Below, piece by piece: positions 1 through 12,138 of a stretch of DNA of 61,230 bases. The notes under the pieces were generated by a model. That model saw only the letters and a program-made list of their open reading frames with translations, was not told the DNA's origin and did no database searches. The stretch spans positions 1,530-62,759 of the forward strand of contig JADGJT010000108.1 of assembly GCA_027604005.1 (NCBI GenBank). The letters are read 5' to 3'. Every line of letters begins with the position of its first letter. Position 1 is the first letter of the stretch. The position numbers and the translations under genes are program-made. The DNA is from Dinochytrium kinnereticum (Eukaryota > Chytridiomycota > Chytridiomycetes > Chytridiales > Chytridiaceae).

Positions 1-271
1 CCCGCCCCCCCGCCCCCGCCCCCCCTCCCCCGTATCGGTCCAAGAACACGGTGAGGGTTTAATGTCGCAAGATTAAAAACAAAAACAAAATCATTAGAAA
101 AAAGTCATAAAAAACAGGAAGAAAATTATATTGGAGTTAGAGGTGGGATCGGAGTGAAGGGTTTTATGGGGTTAGTCGTCGAAGCAAGGTGACATTTCTG
201 AAATGAGCGGCGATGAGTGGGCGGGGGGTGTTTGGTAAATTCGATTTGTTCTCTTCATCGTTCACACCATC
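1..271. other. Window edge, 3' flank of EF-hand gene
   Basis: The first 30 or so bases are almost pure C, followed by A-rich sequence. I see no gene. The rest is probably the 3' untranslated and downstream region of the minus-strand EF-hand gene that ends at 272. The C-rich edge could be natural low-complexity sequence or an assembly-end artefact. Confidence 0.5.
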
Positions 272-1376
272 TCACTGCTTAGGCTCAGCAGCGACGATCA
301 GGAATTGTTCGAGAAAGTCAATGATCATGGGTTCTTTTAACGCCATCAGTTTATACTCGTGGAGAGACTTGAAATCGGAGGTTAGAACATTGGGGCGAGA
401 TGTTTTGGAGTTACCAAGCTTCCGTCACCGTTGATGTCGAGGTCATCAAATAATCTTGTCACCACTTCTCTGATACGATCTGACTGGTCTTCGTTGTAGA
501 ATGCAGAGTACTGGAATAGACGTTAAGATTCTTACATTGGGGGGGAGGGCTGATTGAAGTTACCATCTGTCCCATGATTTTGATCAATTCTTTGGGTTCA
601 ATTGACCCGCTCTTGTCGATATCGTAAAGCCGGAACGATACTGGAATGAGAATCAGATGATTGATGGAAATAAAAAGAAAAATCAAGATGGCATTGGATA
701 CTTTACATTCAAGTTTCTCCTCCGGCGTTCCTTTCATGAAAGCACTGAGCCCTTGAATGAATTCACGAAAATCAATCATCTGGTTCCCATCCAAATCGAA
801 GGCGTCAAAGAGTCGTTCTAGAAAGAGGTATTGGGCACCAGCTGACCAGCAGTGGACATGATTCTGAAGAGTCTAAAAGATGGCGAAGGGGGGTAAAGGG
901 TGTTAAAATGCTTGCTTACGAAGAAAAAAAAAAGCGTTTTGGTTTTTTTTGCAGGGGAGTAAGGGGTTTAGTACCTGCTTGAACTGCTGTTTGGATATGG
1001 TGACATTATCTTTGGATTGCTTTTCGAATTCGTGCTTGAGACGCTTGATCTCGTTCAGAGTGACTGGGGGTTGGTGGTGCAGTTGTGTAAGGAGAAGGGA
1101 AGAGCTTTAAATCAGCGATCATCCCGTAAAAAGAGAGGCGCGTGCCCCTTCCACAGCAGAATCATCATTCAACCCAGTATCAAGCATCCTCTTTGCCTTC
1201 GCAGGCCACCGTGAGCCCTCTTCCTCCCAGACGAAACCGCCTAGTTGATAACAGGCTTTTCTTCCCAAACCCCCCCCCCCACGCCCTCCCCCCCAACCGG
1301 AACCTCCACGAAAGGAGAACTCACAATGCGTCTCGTCTTTCAAACCCTCGTCCTCTCGTGAGACGTGTTGCCCCAT
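272..1376 (-). CDS. N-myristoylated EF-hand calcium sensor (calcineurin B-like/NCS type)
   Basis: Six exons joined by eye. The protein begins MGQHVS, a good N-myristoylation signal. A helix EIKRLKHEFEKQ follows, and then three canonical 12-residue EF loops: DLDGNQMIDFRE, DIDKSGSIEPKE and DINGDGSLSLHE. All have acidic residues at positions 1, 3 and 12. The tail is FLIVAAEPKQ. Proteins of this kind (calcineurin B, CBL, neuronal calcium sensors) sit on membranes and pass calcium signals to a partner enzyme. Intron 1 (about 1324-1064) is large and the others are roughly 50-100 bases. The last one (near 383-430) carries a CTAAC branch-like site and restores the third EF hand. I cannot separate calcineurin B, CBL and NCS by eye. 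The 'LERLFDAFD' and 'EEKLELSFRLYD' stretches look most CBL/calcineurin B-like. Confidence 0.8.
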
Positions 1377-1845
1377 CGCGAAGTGAAGATGCTGAAGGTT
1401 GGTTGTCGAGTTGGTTGGTGGCTCTTCTCCAACAAATCTGCCTTTGGGAGAAAAAATTGTTGGCAGAACGAACTTGAGCTCATGGCTTATGATTGGGGAA
1501 GGAAAGGGTTAGACCCTAAAAATAGTTTCTGGGCGGACGCGATGTTTATGTTGCGTTTGCTTTTGTGCAGTCTGGATGGTGGTGGTTGTTGGCGTGGGGG
1601 CTTTGGATTGCCAAACCATCATCGGAAGAAGTTCACCAGACAGGAAACTGGTCGATGAACTTGAATCGGTCATTTCGCTAACCCATCCCATTTTCGTTTG
1701 GAAGCAATGTTTCAATTTTCATGTATCATCGCGTCCGTTACAAGAACTTCATGTATTCAGTCCGTACCGCAATGAACTACAAAAGCGCTCTTTCTGACAT
1801 TTATATAACAGCCTCATTTGGTCACCTCGTATGAAGATGGAGGCC
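1377..1845. promoter_or_regulatory. Intergenic, upstream of EF-hand gene and downstream of membrane-protein gene
   Basis: No gene is visible. It must hold the EF-hand promoter and leader and the 3' end of the minus-strand gene that stops at 1846. No defined regulatory motif is claimed. Confidence 0.4.
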
Positions 1846-3929
1846 TTACTTATTCACTGCATCCCTCCCCTCCATCGTCAGAACCTCAATCAGCCCAACC
1901 AAAAACCAGACACATCCCGTGGCAACCCCAACAACCCCCGAAGTCGTCGCCTTAATGCAGACGCTTTCAAAATTAACTCCAAAAGTCTTCTCAACACCTC
2001 CTCCATTTCTTCGTTCACAAGCCTGCCCTCTCAAATCCTTATCATCACCTTGCCCCACAAACACCATCACGCTGATCACAACCATCACAACCGCGTAACA
2101 CCATGACGTCGCTATACCCATGATCCGACAACTCTTGGCAGGGCGACCTGTTCGTGATCGCATTGTTGCGCAGATGAGCACCGCAAACCCCGTAGCGTAG
2201 CCGACACCGGCGGTTTGAATCGCTGTCATCGTGTTTTGCCATCTTGTATCTATGATGCCTTTGAACGGATCAACAGGAAGCCCGGCTTCGGTTTCGTCCG
2301 TCACGCCTTTGGAAGGTTTTATATAATCGTTGTATGCAGCAACGGAGAGAAGTGCAGCGGTTCCGTGGAGGATTATTTGGAGGAGAAGGAGACGGAAGAC
2401 CCAGGTTCGGTGGATGGGAAGTGTTTGGCGGATTGGGGTTTGACGGTAGAAATCGGGAAGGCGGGGTGGGGGAAGGGGATACTTTGGGTCGGTTTTGGCT
2501 TCGATTGTGCGGGTTTCGCCTGAAGAGACAGTTAGGACCGTGATGGGGGGTTCGGATTCGATTTGGTCGTATATAGGGTAGATAGGCTGGACTAGCGGTG
2601 TTTGGTGGAAGCTGCTGGTGGATTTGAATTCTTCTCTGGTCTCTCGGGGCAGGTTCAGCGTTGTCGCTCTGTCTAGGGTAAATGTGTTGCTATTTAGCGT
2701 CGTTTCATCTGTCGTTAGCTGATCGTGGATTTCAAAGGGATCGCCCTTCTGAGGTCCAAGTTTGGGAGTAACCGGTTCGGGATGAGCCTCTCTCCACCTT
2801 AGGGGGGCTCTAGACTGATCCAAATGCTCGACCTTTCCAGCCATCTCATGCTTTGTCAAAAATTCAGCCAGACTACTCCTTCTCACAAGTGTCTCAGAAG
2901 ACAAAGAAGCCTGCAGGGATGGTTCTGACATCTTTGTCGCGGATGAGCTAGTCAGCGCGACATCACCGTGAATATCCGCCCACCGGACTGATCCTTTTCT
3001 TCCAATAATGGGGGGACCGTTGCGGATGTCCTCAGAACCAAATGTAGAGGATATTTCTGCCGCGGTGCTTGATGTCTCGAGGTGAGTTGAAGCGGTCATC
3101 TCTGAGGCGGCGCTGCTCGTCACGTTCAGTAAATGCGCTGTCGTCACCAACCGCGTGACTGGGCCTGCTTGGGTCAGAAGATGGGCAGCGGATGGGTGCA
3201 GATATTGAGGGCTTGGGCTTGGAATTGGAGATGTTGCGAGTGAATTAAAACTTGAAACTGAGGGGGCTCGAGATGTCGCCCATCCTGATTCGTTCATCCC
3301 GCATGAGTGAATCTGCTGTGTTGCTCTCTGGCGACAGGCTAATGTAGTGTAGGGGCCTTTGGTGGTCTTGTAAGGGCTCGTTGAAAAGGTGTACTCGGAT
3401 GAAACTGTTGGCGCAACTTCGGAGACGTCTTTAATGGAGGCCTCAAGGAGGCGACGGGGTCCTTTAGGCTTTCCTGTGCTTGTGAGGTTTCGTCGAACCG
3501 TGGGTGCCTTCCTTAATTCAATATCTAATAAAAGTTGAGGGCTGAAATGAAAGAGACACTCTTACCCTTCGTACTGCGATGGATGGTTGAAAACTCTGGT
3601 GCTTGCGTATCCTCCCTCTTCAGAGCACTCACATCTCCACCTAAAGTAGCGGATCGAGCAGTTGGCATCCTTGAATGACGTATAGAAGAAGACGGTTTCG
3701 CCTTCTTCAACGTGTGCGGATTCGGCAACGCTGCCTCCGAGGTTGCCATGGGCGGTAGTGCGTTTCTCACCAGCCTCCCGCTGAAAGGTGCAGCGTTCTC
3801 TTGGATTGCTCTCTGATCCACAGCATCTCTTTTCGACGGGGATCGTGGGGACGCTACGATCGCGGCTGTTGCGTCGCCTGCTGTTGAGGGGGGCTGCGCA
3901 TCGGTGGAGCGTCTGGCGATGGTCCACAT
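1846..3929 (-). CDS. Unrecognised four-helix membrane protein with long disordered N-terminus
   Basis: Two exons: 3929 to about 3570 and about 3528 to 1846, joined through a 40-odd-base intron that keeps the frame (RSTK-DIELRKAPTV). The ATG at 3929 has an in-frame stop just upstream. Of roughly 690 residues, the first 500 are Ser/Thr/Pro-rich and charged. The last 190 hold four hydrophobic segments, for example VFRLLLLQIILHGTAALLSV, AGVGYATGFAVLICAT, CYAVVMVVISVMVFVG and GVVGVATGCVWFLVGLIEV. The final exon is long and unbroken. I do not recognise the family. It is probably a fungal membrane protein with a large cytosolic, phosphorylatable N-terminus, but no function can be assigned. Confidence 0.7.
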
Positions 3930-4345
3930 TTGTTTTGACTCTTCTGGATGAAATTGTCACAAACTCTTGAAAAAGGAGAAACCAACCCATCATGCAACAG
4001 GTGAAATGGCACATGCACAGACTGTGATGGCAAGAGTATGCGCAGCAGGCCATTGGGAGAGGGAACCTTTTAAAAGCAAGAAGACATTTGAATAAACCGC
4101 GCAGGTAGCTTTGTTGTTGGATGGCTCATCCATTGCATCGACGAAAGTGTACAAAGAATAAAAAAAAGAACAAGTCCGTGAAGTCGAAGAGAAGAATTCA
4201 ATTGCCCGGTACAGGTTCTCTCGTAGTGGGAGTAAAGAATAAGGGGTGCGACTTCATTGCATCGATATTCCCGGAAACCCCACCAGCTTTCTGTGAGCGC
4301 ACTGATTGCCAGCTCGGACAGGAGGTTGAAGTGGTCGAGACGCCT
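3930..4345. promoter_or_regulatory. Intergenic between membrane-protein gene and TOM7
   Basis: No gene is visible. It lies upstream of the minus-strand membrane-protein gene and downstream of TOM7. It is A/G-rich in places. No specific motif is claimed. Confidence 0.4.
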
Positions 4346-4625
4346 TTATGCGGCCAGAGGGGAGATGAGACGGAGGAGCGAAGGTCTTGGCACGGAACGG
4401 GTGAATCCTGCGTCAACGAGGGGGGGAGGAAAGGACAGCATTTCATGGTTAAGCAAAGAAGGAAAGGCCAGCAGCCGCAGCAGCGTGCGCATAAGATGGG
4501 AAGCGGGGCAAGTGTCAGCATGCGTGCTTACCGATGTAGAGGATGAGGGGGATGAATCCAATGTGGACGATCCTCCTGCCCCAGTCAATGACCTTGAGGA
4601 TCCTGTCTCTGGTCTCTTCGTTCAT
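4346..4625 (-). CDS. TOM7: TOM7, small subunit of mitochondrial outer-membrane translocase
   Basis: Two tiny exons, 4625-4532 and 4407-4346. Together they give a protein of about 51 residues that begins MNEETRDRILKVIDWGRR, continues VHIGFIPLILYIGFTRS and ends PRPSLLRLISPLAA. This matches Tom7: a short charged N-terminus, one membrane helix containing the conserved GFIPL core, and a C-terminal P-R-P-x-L-x-R-L-x-SPL tail. The splice (ATCG, GTAAGC ... ACGCAG, GATTC) keeps the frame and rebuilds a glycine codon. Tom7 modulates assembly and stability of the TOM protein-import complex. Length is normal for the family. The gene is easily missed because neither exon exceeds 100 bases. Confidence 0.9.
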
Positions 4626-5237
4626 TGTGATTTGTGGTGGTTGCAAATTTTGTTTTCTCTTTTCTCCAAGACCAAAGTAGCCGTCACTACGCCAATGACA
4701 GACGACATTCTCTCTGCTGCGTATCTGAAATGAATAGCGCAGGTCGCTACCTCTACTGCTGGCTGATCTGTTCAATCGCCGTGGTGGATGTTGGGACGGT
4801 TTACTTTGTTGCAGCCATTCGTATAAAATGCCCGTCCCAGCAGCAAGTACAGCGCGTGGTAGTCGCCAATGCAGCGCGTCGTGGTGAGCATGATGGCGTT
4901 GTGAAATGCGGGATAATCGTAGTTAACATGATGGTGTTGTGAAAAGCAGGATCAATCGTAGAAGGGACCCTCCAGCCCTGTCCATTACTTTTTTATTGAT
5001 TGTTGAGGGATTGTCACCTGGCTCAAAAGGCTGACATGGAATTTTGGCCTCCGGTTTGTTTTGGTTTGAAAGGCAACAACTCCCTCCATCCTGCCATCCC
5101 CACCAAACGTCCTCCTTGACGTGACGGCCATCAACCCGCATCTGCACACCATCCCCACGCATCCACAGACCCATCGCCTCCCCCGCGACACTCATCCCCC
5201 CCTACCGCGAAGTTTGCGAGAGGAGAGAGGCGCCGAC
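4626..5237. promoter_or_regulatory. Divergent promoter region, TOM7 / BRO1 gene
   Basis: 612 bases between two divergent starts. The stretch just before 5238 is C-rich. An open frame continues upstream of 5238 to a GTG at 5121, but the first ATG is at 5238. No motif is claimed. Confidence 0.45.
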
Positions 5238-8200
5238 ATGATCTACTACCCTCCTTCCCTCCACCGTTTTTACGAGACAGAGTCTCCCCAGAGGATCCCG
5301 TTCAATGCGGGTCCAGAGGCATTCACGAACCTCGAGGCTCCAAAATTCATTGCTCTGCCGATCAAGAGGAACTGTCTTCAGGCCCAGAATGAAGGCCAGC
5401 CATCTGTTGGAGATGTCATGAAACTCCTTACCATTGCCACCCAAAGGGTCATGAGAAAGGCCGCCGGGGTCGATCCTTCCATGAATAACAGCAACATCTC
5501 TCTGGAATCAACCAAGAGTGCCGCATCTGGTCCGTCTGCAGGTCCTCAGCCGAATGAGCTTGTGGACTTCGAAATGCTCTTGAGCGAGCATATCGCGTTG
5601 CTTGTTGGGAGGCGTAATGAGACAAAGGGGTCTCCGCGAGCTTCCTCTGTTTCAGCTAGACTCTCAGCCGTTGATTCCAAACCCCCAGCTGATGGCTCAT
5701 GGAGACAAAGTCGCGAAAGGGTCCCTGGAGCCCCTGCTTTTCGAACCGTTTCACTCTTTGACGCTATTCAGATGGGGGATATGGATCTTGAACAGCCGCG
5801 AACTACTTTCCGCGAATCTGAAGAGGCAGCGAGGAGCGGTGAAGTGCAGAACGTTGAGACGGATATGGCGAGGGATGAGGAGAGTGCGAAATCTTGGAAT
5901 CAGTTGATGCATACGACCATGTCGTTTCTTCCGACAAAGTATGAATGGGGGTCTCTAAACCAACTTCGGGTGTTTGCAGGGGCTCCTGAGAAGTCTGAGA
6001 GAGGGGTTGAAAAGCTTTCATAGTATGTGATTTTGGTACTTTCGCCCAATATTCATTTTCCTTAGCTATTTTTCTATTCTGACGAGTATGGAGGAGAAGC
6101 TTCACATGGATTTGAATATTGTGGGTCTTGACTGATATCAACTTATTAGCTAATGGATTGAAGATAAAGATTCCCTTCACTTGGTATGAAGCTTTTCACA
6201 CAGACAAAAAGGGTAAGCTCTCTTAGCTTTTGATAAACGTTAATTCTTCTTTCTTGTAGTTATCACAACCTGTATCCATTACGAAAAGGCTGCAGTTCTC
6301 TTCAACATTGCCGCGATATACTCTCAACTAGGAAGCTCACAAAGACTATGGAATAAAGACGGAAAGAAGCTCGCAGCGTCTTTCTTCCAGGTAACCTTCG
6401 ATTTTCCCAACTCATTCTAATTGATTTATTTTACCCGGACGCAGAAAGCTGCTGGTGTTTTGACCCATTTGCGCGATACCCTGTGGCATCGGTTCCAGAT
6501 TCGTTTGGACCACACATCCGATCTTTCGGAGGAAACTCTCACTGCCGCGTCGCACCTTCTCTTGGCTCAGGCTATGGAGTGTTATTACGACAAAGCGACT
6601 GAAGGTTTGTTGGCGTATGTGTTTCAGAATATTTAGAATATCTAGATCGAGTCAAGAGCGCGGTTACATCTATGATCGCTGCCCAAACTTCAGACTACTA
6701 CGAGGTGGCTCTCCGTTCTTCCCGTTTAAACGTTGCTCTTATAAGCCGTGGTAGATTTCCAAAGGTTTAGTTGAACCACTTTATTTTATAAATTAACCAA
6801 CTACATTGCTATCCAGGAATGGACAACCCTAATGAATATTAAGTTTAACTTTTTTGGTTCCGTCGCGCACTTTCACGCTCCTCTTTCTCTGACCGCAGAG
6901 CAAGCTGTTGGAGAAAGAATTGCGCGGCTTTCAATGGCACGCAACCTGGCGTTAAAGTCGTTTAAAATAAGTAAAGATGTTGGAGGAGCCGTTCAGGATT
7001 TGCTTAACGTATTACCATTAGAAACAACCTTTCAAACTAACATCTATTTATTTAATCTTAAGGCTTACCTGAGCGTTGTGACGTCAGCCCATCTCCTAGC
7101 CGATGCCGCAAATTTCGAAAGATACCACCACCCATCTGTTGATACAAAAGTTCTTCAGCCACTTAAGAGACCATTGGAGGCGCTTGTGATGCCTTGGCCT
7201 TTTGAAGCTACTGTTGGAGATATCAATCGGTTTCCGGATATGTTTAGCGCTGTCATCTCGGTGGCTTTTCAATCTGATGCGGCATCACTATTTTCGACCC
7301 ATTTGAAGTTGATTCGGGCGGGAAGTGCTGACTTAAGGTCATCCTTGTTTACGATCGAAAGGTATGAGGGTTTAATATAATAATTGTTTGCTTTTTTGTG
7401 TGTCAATATCGTTTACTATTTTCTTTTCGTTTTTTTTTTCTCTCGCATAAAGAGCTTTGCAAGATCTTGAGCCCGAGCTTGTAGTTTCTGGAACGAGCGA
7501 GGAGAACGATATCATGATGAGGAGCAAGATCGTTGAACGGGCAAATTATGTGAAAGATAGGCTGGAGACATTACGGAAGGATGAGGTTGTAAAGAAAATT
7601 GAGGAATCAATCGCAGCTCTTTCTCAGGTTCATGAATTCATATCAAGTAATCTCCAAAAAGTGTGTGCCCTAACTCGATAAATGCTATTTATGCTAACAA
7701 ATTACTATTGAAAAAAAAGGCTATGGAACAGCTCGACGAGATAACAGTCAGAGGACGCATATCCGATTCTTCGCTTGTCGAAAGGTCACGCCACCTGCGC
7801 ATTGAAATAGTTCACCTCAGTGAGCAACTCATCGTCGCAAGGATGGCCAAAAAAACTCTAACGGAGCAATACTCTTCTGAAAAGTCTCAATTTGACCCGG
7901 AGGAATGGACGGCGGATAAGCTTGAACAACTTTTCCCTCTTACTGACAGTCATGCCACTTTTGAGTTTGAGAAGAAGAGGAACGACGAACTTTGTGCTTT
8001 GTTTGGGGAGATGCAGAGTGTCAAAGAGTTGATTGAGGGGAAGATTAGGGAGCTTGAGGAGTTGGAGAGGAGGGCAGGGGAAGGTATATATTATTTCTTT
8101 CGACGACGTTTTTTTTGGTTGTTAATGATCTTATTTTGTTCCTTCAGATTTGAATGAAAATGCATTGGATAGGGACACCTTAAAAAGAATGCAAAATCGG

Positions 8201-11200
8201 CGTGTGGAGTTAAAAGTACTTGAGACAAGTATTTCAGAAATTCGTGCAAAGAAGGATAACGAGTTGATGCGGTTCAAGGTACTTTCAACTCATTCCAAAA
8301 TATATATTCACAAGACAAAAAGCAACTTAAAGATAGTGTTCATTCTGGCCCCGCTTCGGAATACGATGAGGCGATGGAAATTATTCAGAGTTTTGAAAAA
8401 AGCGTTGAGTGTTTGCTGCGAATTCGGGACAACCTAAAATCTGATCTCGAGGTATTACTTCTTCGACTTCAACGAAAAACAAGAAATCTTAACTCGTACC
8501 TCTCTTTTTAAAGGAAATTGCCAAAACCAGAGAGCAATCCATCCATCTTCTGGCTGCTTGCTATCTTCTTCAAGATAATCGCGATGAGTCCTCTGGCGAT
8601 GATTCTTCCTCACCACCTGATCTATCTGAGCGACAAAACGCTGACCCACTCTCCGCACAAAAAACCGACCCTATTGTTCAGCAATTCCTCGAAATAGGTC
8701 AAAGTGAAAACACCGCCCACCCACTTACCACTCCTAAAGCCGACCCGATCGTGCAACAATTCCTCGAGACATCTCGCACCGAGTCCTCCAAAAAAGACGT
8801 CCAGTCCCATAAAAGTATTATCAAGCGTCCCTCTCTATCCTTCTCTAACGAGACCGACTCTATCAGCCAAGTTGATATTGATGGGTACTTGAAAAGCATT
8901 GCTGGGTTTCAGCGAGATGAGATTGCTAGGCTGAGCATAAAGTACAAAATTCTTGAGAGGGAGACTTTGAATGCTGCAGATGCGGAGAAGGCGCAGAGAA
9001 TGGAAACGGAGAGGATTGGAAACGTTGCGCAGAGATTATTTGAGGATGCTAGTAGGATGTCGACGGCTGATTTGATTTCAGAGGCGATGTTATCGCCGAG
9101 AGTGGTAATGCCGGTCAAACCTCCTCCTAGAGTTGAGGAAGGAAGAGATAGAATGGAAGTTTTGGAGGCCCTTAAACGTCGACAGAGGGATTTATTGGTT
9201 CGTCAGGGAGAAGAAAAGGCTGCATTAGCTGCTAAGCAAGTTGCTGAGCACGCAGAGTTGATGAAACAGCACCAAACTTTGGTTCAGAAGAATATTCCCA
9301 CGAGGCGGCCTTCTTCGAGACCTGTTCGATTCATGGGGCTGGATGAACCTTCTTCCGAGTCGAGTGTTATTGAGCGAGTAGCAAAACAAGAGGCAGCTGC
9401 GGTTAGTCAAAATCCGTTTCCGGAGGTTGGTAGAACGACGGCTGCTCAAATGTCTTTGCCGGATGTTGAGAGAACAGCCCCACCCACGCAGTCGTCAGGA
9501 TGGAATCTTTCATCGGATAAAATCAAAAAGGGGCTTTTTAAACTTGTTGGGATGAACCAGCAGCAACTATCGATACAAGAACCACTAAAAGATCATTCAG
9601 CGACCCTTACAGCCGAGCATCCTTTTGGTCATAATGTCAGCCGAAAGACCAGCTACGCAGCAAACATTGAGCTTCTGGAATCCAAAACCCCAAACCCGCC
9701 ATCCCGTCAACACCCCCGGTACGCCCCCGAACGGAACATCAGCACCTCCTCCGCCTACGACACCTACTTTGACGCCGCCGAGCAACTTGAGCCCAAACCC
9801 ACGATTGACCTGAAAAAAGACGCATCGGTCCAGGCTAATCTCCGAGATGTCACCGCCAAACGCATCAGCGAAGTCTCATTCGAAATCTCTGACGATAGTT
9901 TCAACGTCTCTCCGTTATCGAGTCGAGAATCGCAGATGGATAGAGAGATTGTGGAGGCTGTTGGGGAGTTTGGACAGAGAGTCGCGCAGGGGATGGCCGG
10001 GTTTGCCGGGCACCGTGGTGAGGGGTTTGTAGGGTTGGTCCAGCAGGGGGTCGAGGGGTTCGCTCAGCAGTTTCAACAGGGTGCGGGGGGGTTTGCGCAG
10101 CAGTTGCAGCAGGGTGCCGGGGCTTTTGTTCAGCAGGTTCAACAAGGGGCTCTTGGGCACCAGCAAGCCTTTGGGTTAATTTCTGGTCAACATCAGCAGA
10201 AAGGTGGATCTTTTATTGTACAGCAACAGAAACCAAGTTTGGTCGCCACTACCCAACATCAACAGCAAGGCGGAGGAATGTTCCTTCAAACCGCCTACCA
10301 AACCCTCCCCCAAAGCTCCTTTACCTTCCAGCAGCAACCTCAAGAGACCATCAAACCCAGCCAAATTAAACGCGAAAAATCTCGTTTCGCGGTCAAGGCC
10401 CAAGCACCCGAAGCATTCCTGTTTGACGACCAACAAATACAGGCACCTGCCATCTTAAACCTCAACGACTGGCAAGTCAACTTTATGTATCCCTCTCCTG
10501 CTGAATTCTCTCCAAATCCCTTTGGAGATGGGGCGCAGTACACTTCTGAGGATGTCGCGTTTAAGCCTAAACAGCAGGGACTATCGACCTGGGTTGAGGA
10601 GCAAAGGCGGTTGTCGGAGACAAGGGCGACCGCTAAGCCACGAAAGGCCTCGATGAAAAAGACCACCACCGGTTCTATTCCTTTTACCGCGTCTCCCGTC
10701 GAAGAGCTTTCCGCCGCCGACAAGGTCGAAGCAAGGAAGTTTCCTCCATCGCCTCAACGCCAAACTTCCAACCTGTCAAATATGTCTGGAGGTATGGTGT
10801 CCGCTACATCACCGAAAAGGAAACCTGTTGACACCTCATTCTTGAACTCGTCGTTTAAGTTTGTGGAGTCCGCGCAGACTGCGGACGATCGGGTGGCCGT
10901 GAACGGTGCTGGTGGGACGGCTGGGAAGAAGTCAAAGGGGGCTAAAGATGTGAGACAGGATAGTGGGATTGGAAATTGTGGCAATGAGAGTGGGGAGGAG
11001 GGTAGGGGCTTGAGAAGGATGAGTGGTGGTGAGTTCTCTTCTCTCATGCATATTAGCTCTGATGGTTTGATGTATAGCCGAATCCTCACTTTTCTTTCAA
11101 GCAACAGAGCACCCAATGCAGCCCACCACCGTTCGCGAAACGATGGCAAGAATGAAGATGGATAATGACGCGTTGGTGAAACAATTGGGATCGCTTCACT

Positions 11201-11259
11201 CTCCAGTCAGTGGAGGATCTTCGAACAATACCTACGTTTCGAGCAGCCGAAAGAGTTGA
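5238..11259 (+). CDS. BRO1-domain protein, ALIX/Bro1 family, with long C-terminal extension
   Basis: A many-exon gene, about 1,600 residues. The BRO1 core is clear: KLSYYFSIL, then IPFTWYEAF and IHYEKAAVLFNIAAIYSQLG, then AASHLLLAQAMECYYDKAT, ending near 'FPDMFSAVIS' (about 7240). A V-domain-like coiled coil follows (about 7450-9100). The last large exon (to about 11030) is charged, then Gln/Pro-rich, and a short final exon ends VSSSRKS. BRO1 proteins bind ESCRT-III (Snf7/CHMP4) in endosomal sorting, or act as Rim20 in pH signalling. Two oddities: about 170 low-complexity residues separate a plausible domain start (FIALPIKR) from the rest of BRO1, and a tandem G-F-A-Q-Q repeat lies near 10024-10170. 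I start at ATG 5238. Whether it is Bro1 or Rim20 by function cannot be told. Confidence 0.85.
10024..10170 (+). repeat. Tandem Gly-Phe-Ala-Gln-Gln coding repeats
   Basis: Within the BRO1 gene, roughly 11-residue units recur: VEGFAQQFQQG, AGGFAQQLQQG and AGAFVQQVQQG. Degenerate copies lie just before (GEGFVGLVQQG) and after. The codons vary between units, so the repeat is conserved better as protein than as DNA. Confidence 0.75.
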
Positions 11260-12138
11260 TAATTATGTGGTCTTGGAATCATTCTCGTGTTTGTCGAGGT
11301 AAAGGCTAGTCACGGCCTTGCTCTTCAAGACCTTTCTCTCTCCTTTTTTTTCTTCTTTTTTGTTCTTTTGATGCTCTTCCTTTCCAAAAAGAACTGTTAT
11401 TCCAATCATGTCGGAGATCCCTTCCTTTTTTTTATCACCTTAATTATTTGTTAACACTAAAATAATATAATTAGAAAAAGAAAACCCGAAATAACATGAT
11501 TTTGGCAAGACGGTGCTTGATTAGGACTCAATTTCAAACAAAGGACTCCAGCTCAAGCCAAACAAGCCATTTCCAAGGGTCAAAAAAGAAGAGGATGTCT
11601 TAACTCAATCTTTCAAAAAAAAACAAAAAAAAAAAAAAAAAAGGAAGCGGCAAAAAAAGAAGAAAAGACAAGAGTTCCACCGACTCCATAGAAAAGTCAA
11701 ACAGAGATAGGAATAAGTCATCCCACCCGCATTGCAAAGCAAAGCCGAAAAGTGAATTGAATAGAAAAAGAATTACAAAACTTGTCTATGTATGATGAAG
11801 AGTCGAAGAAACATTTTCGTGTAAAATCAGGGCAGTGAAGAAAAAGAAAAAGAAAAAGGAAGAATAGAATCAAAAAGCGCGATAGAAGAGGGCATTGACA
11901 GAGCGAAAACACCGGTAATTTCGTACTCAGGTACAAGCATTGGCCAATAAGGAACCATAACAAAAGATAGAAAGCCAGAGTCGCGAGCAAAGGCTTCCCA
12001 GAAAAAGAGACCGCCAGAGGCAAAAAAACCAAAAAAACCAACAAAAACAAAAAGAAATGATGCGCCAAACCAAACGTTAAAACGAAATCAGAAAAATCGG
12101 AAAAAGACAAAGGGATGCCGTATCAGGGCATTCCCTTC
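11260..12138. other. Convergent 3' regions, A-rich
   Basis: This stretch lies between the converging BRO1 (plus) and TRPV-like (minus) genes. It is strongly A-rich on the plus strand, with a run of about 18 A near 11625-11642. No gene, hairpin or RNA gene is recognised. It probably contains both 3' untranslated regions. Confidence 0.5.

Noticed and set aside
1..35. C-rich start as a telomere
   Set aside because: No regular repeat unit; irregular C runs fit low complexity or a contig edge.
4121..4546. 141-codon open frame on the plus strand
   Set aside because: Antisense to TOM7 and compositionally odd; the TOM7 exons on the other strand match the family end to end.
5121..5237. Upstream extension of the BRO1 protein
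   Set aside because: The extension begins at GTG, and its Pro/His-rich translation looks like leader sequence; the first ATG is 5238.
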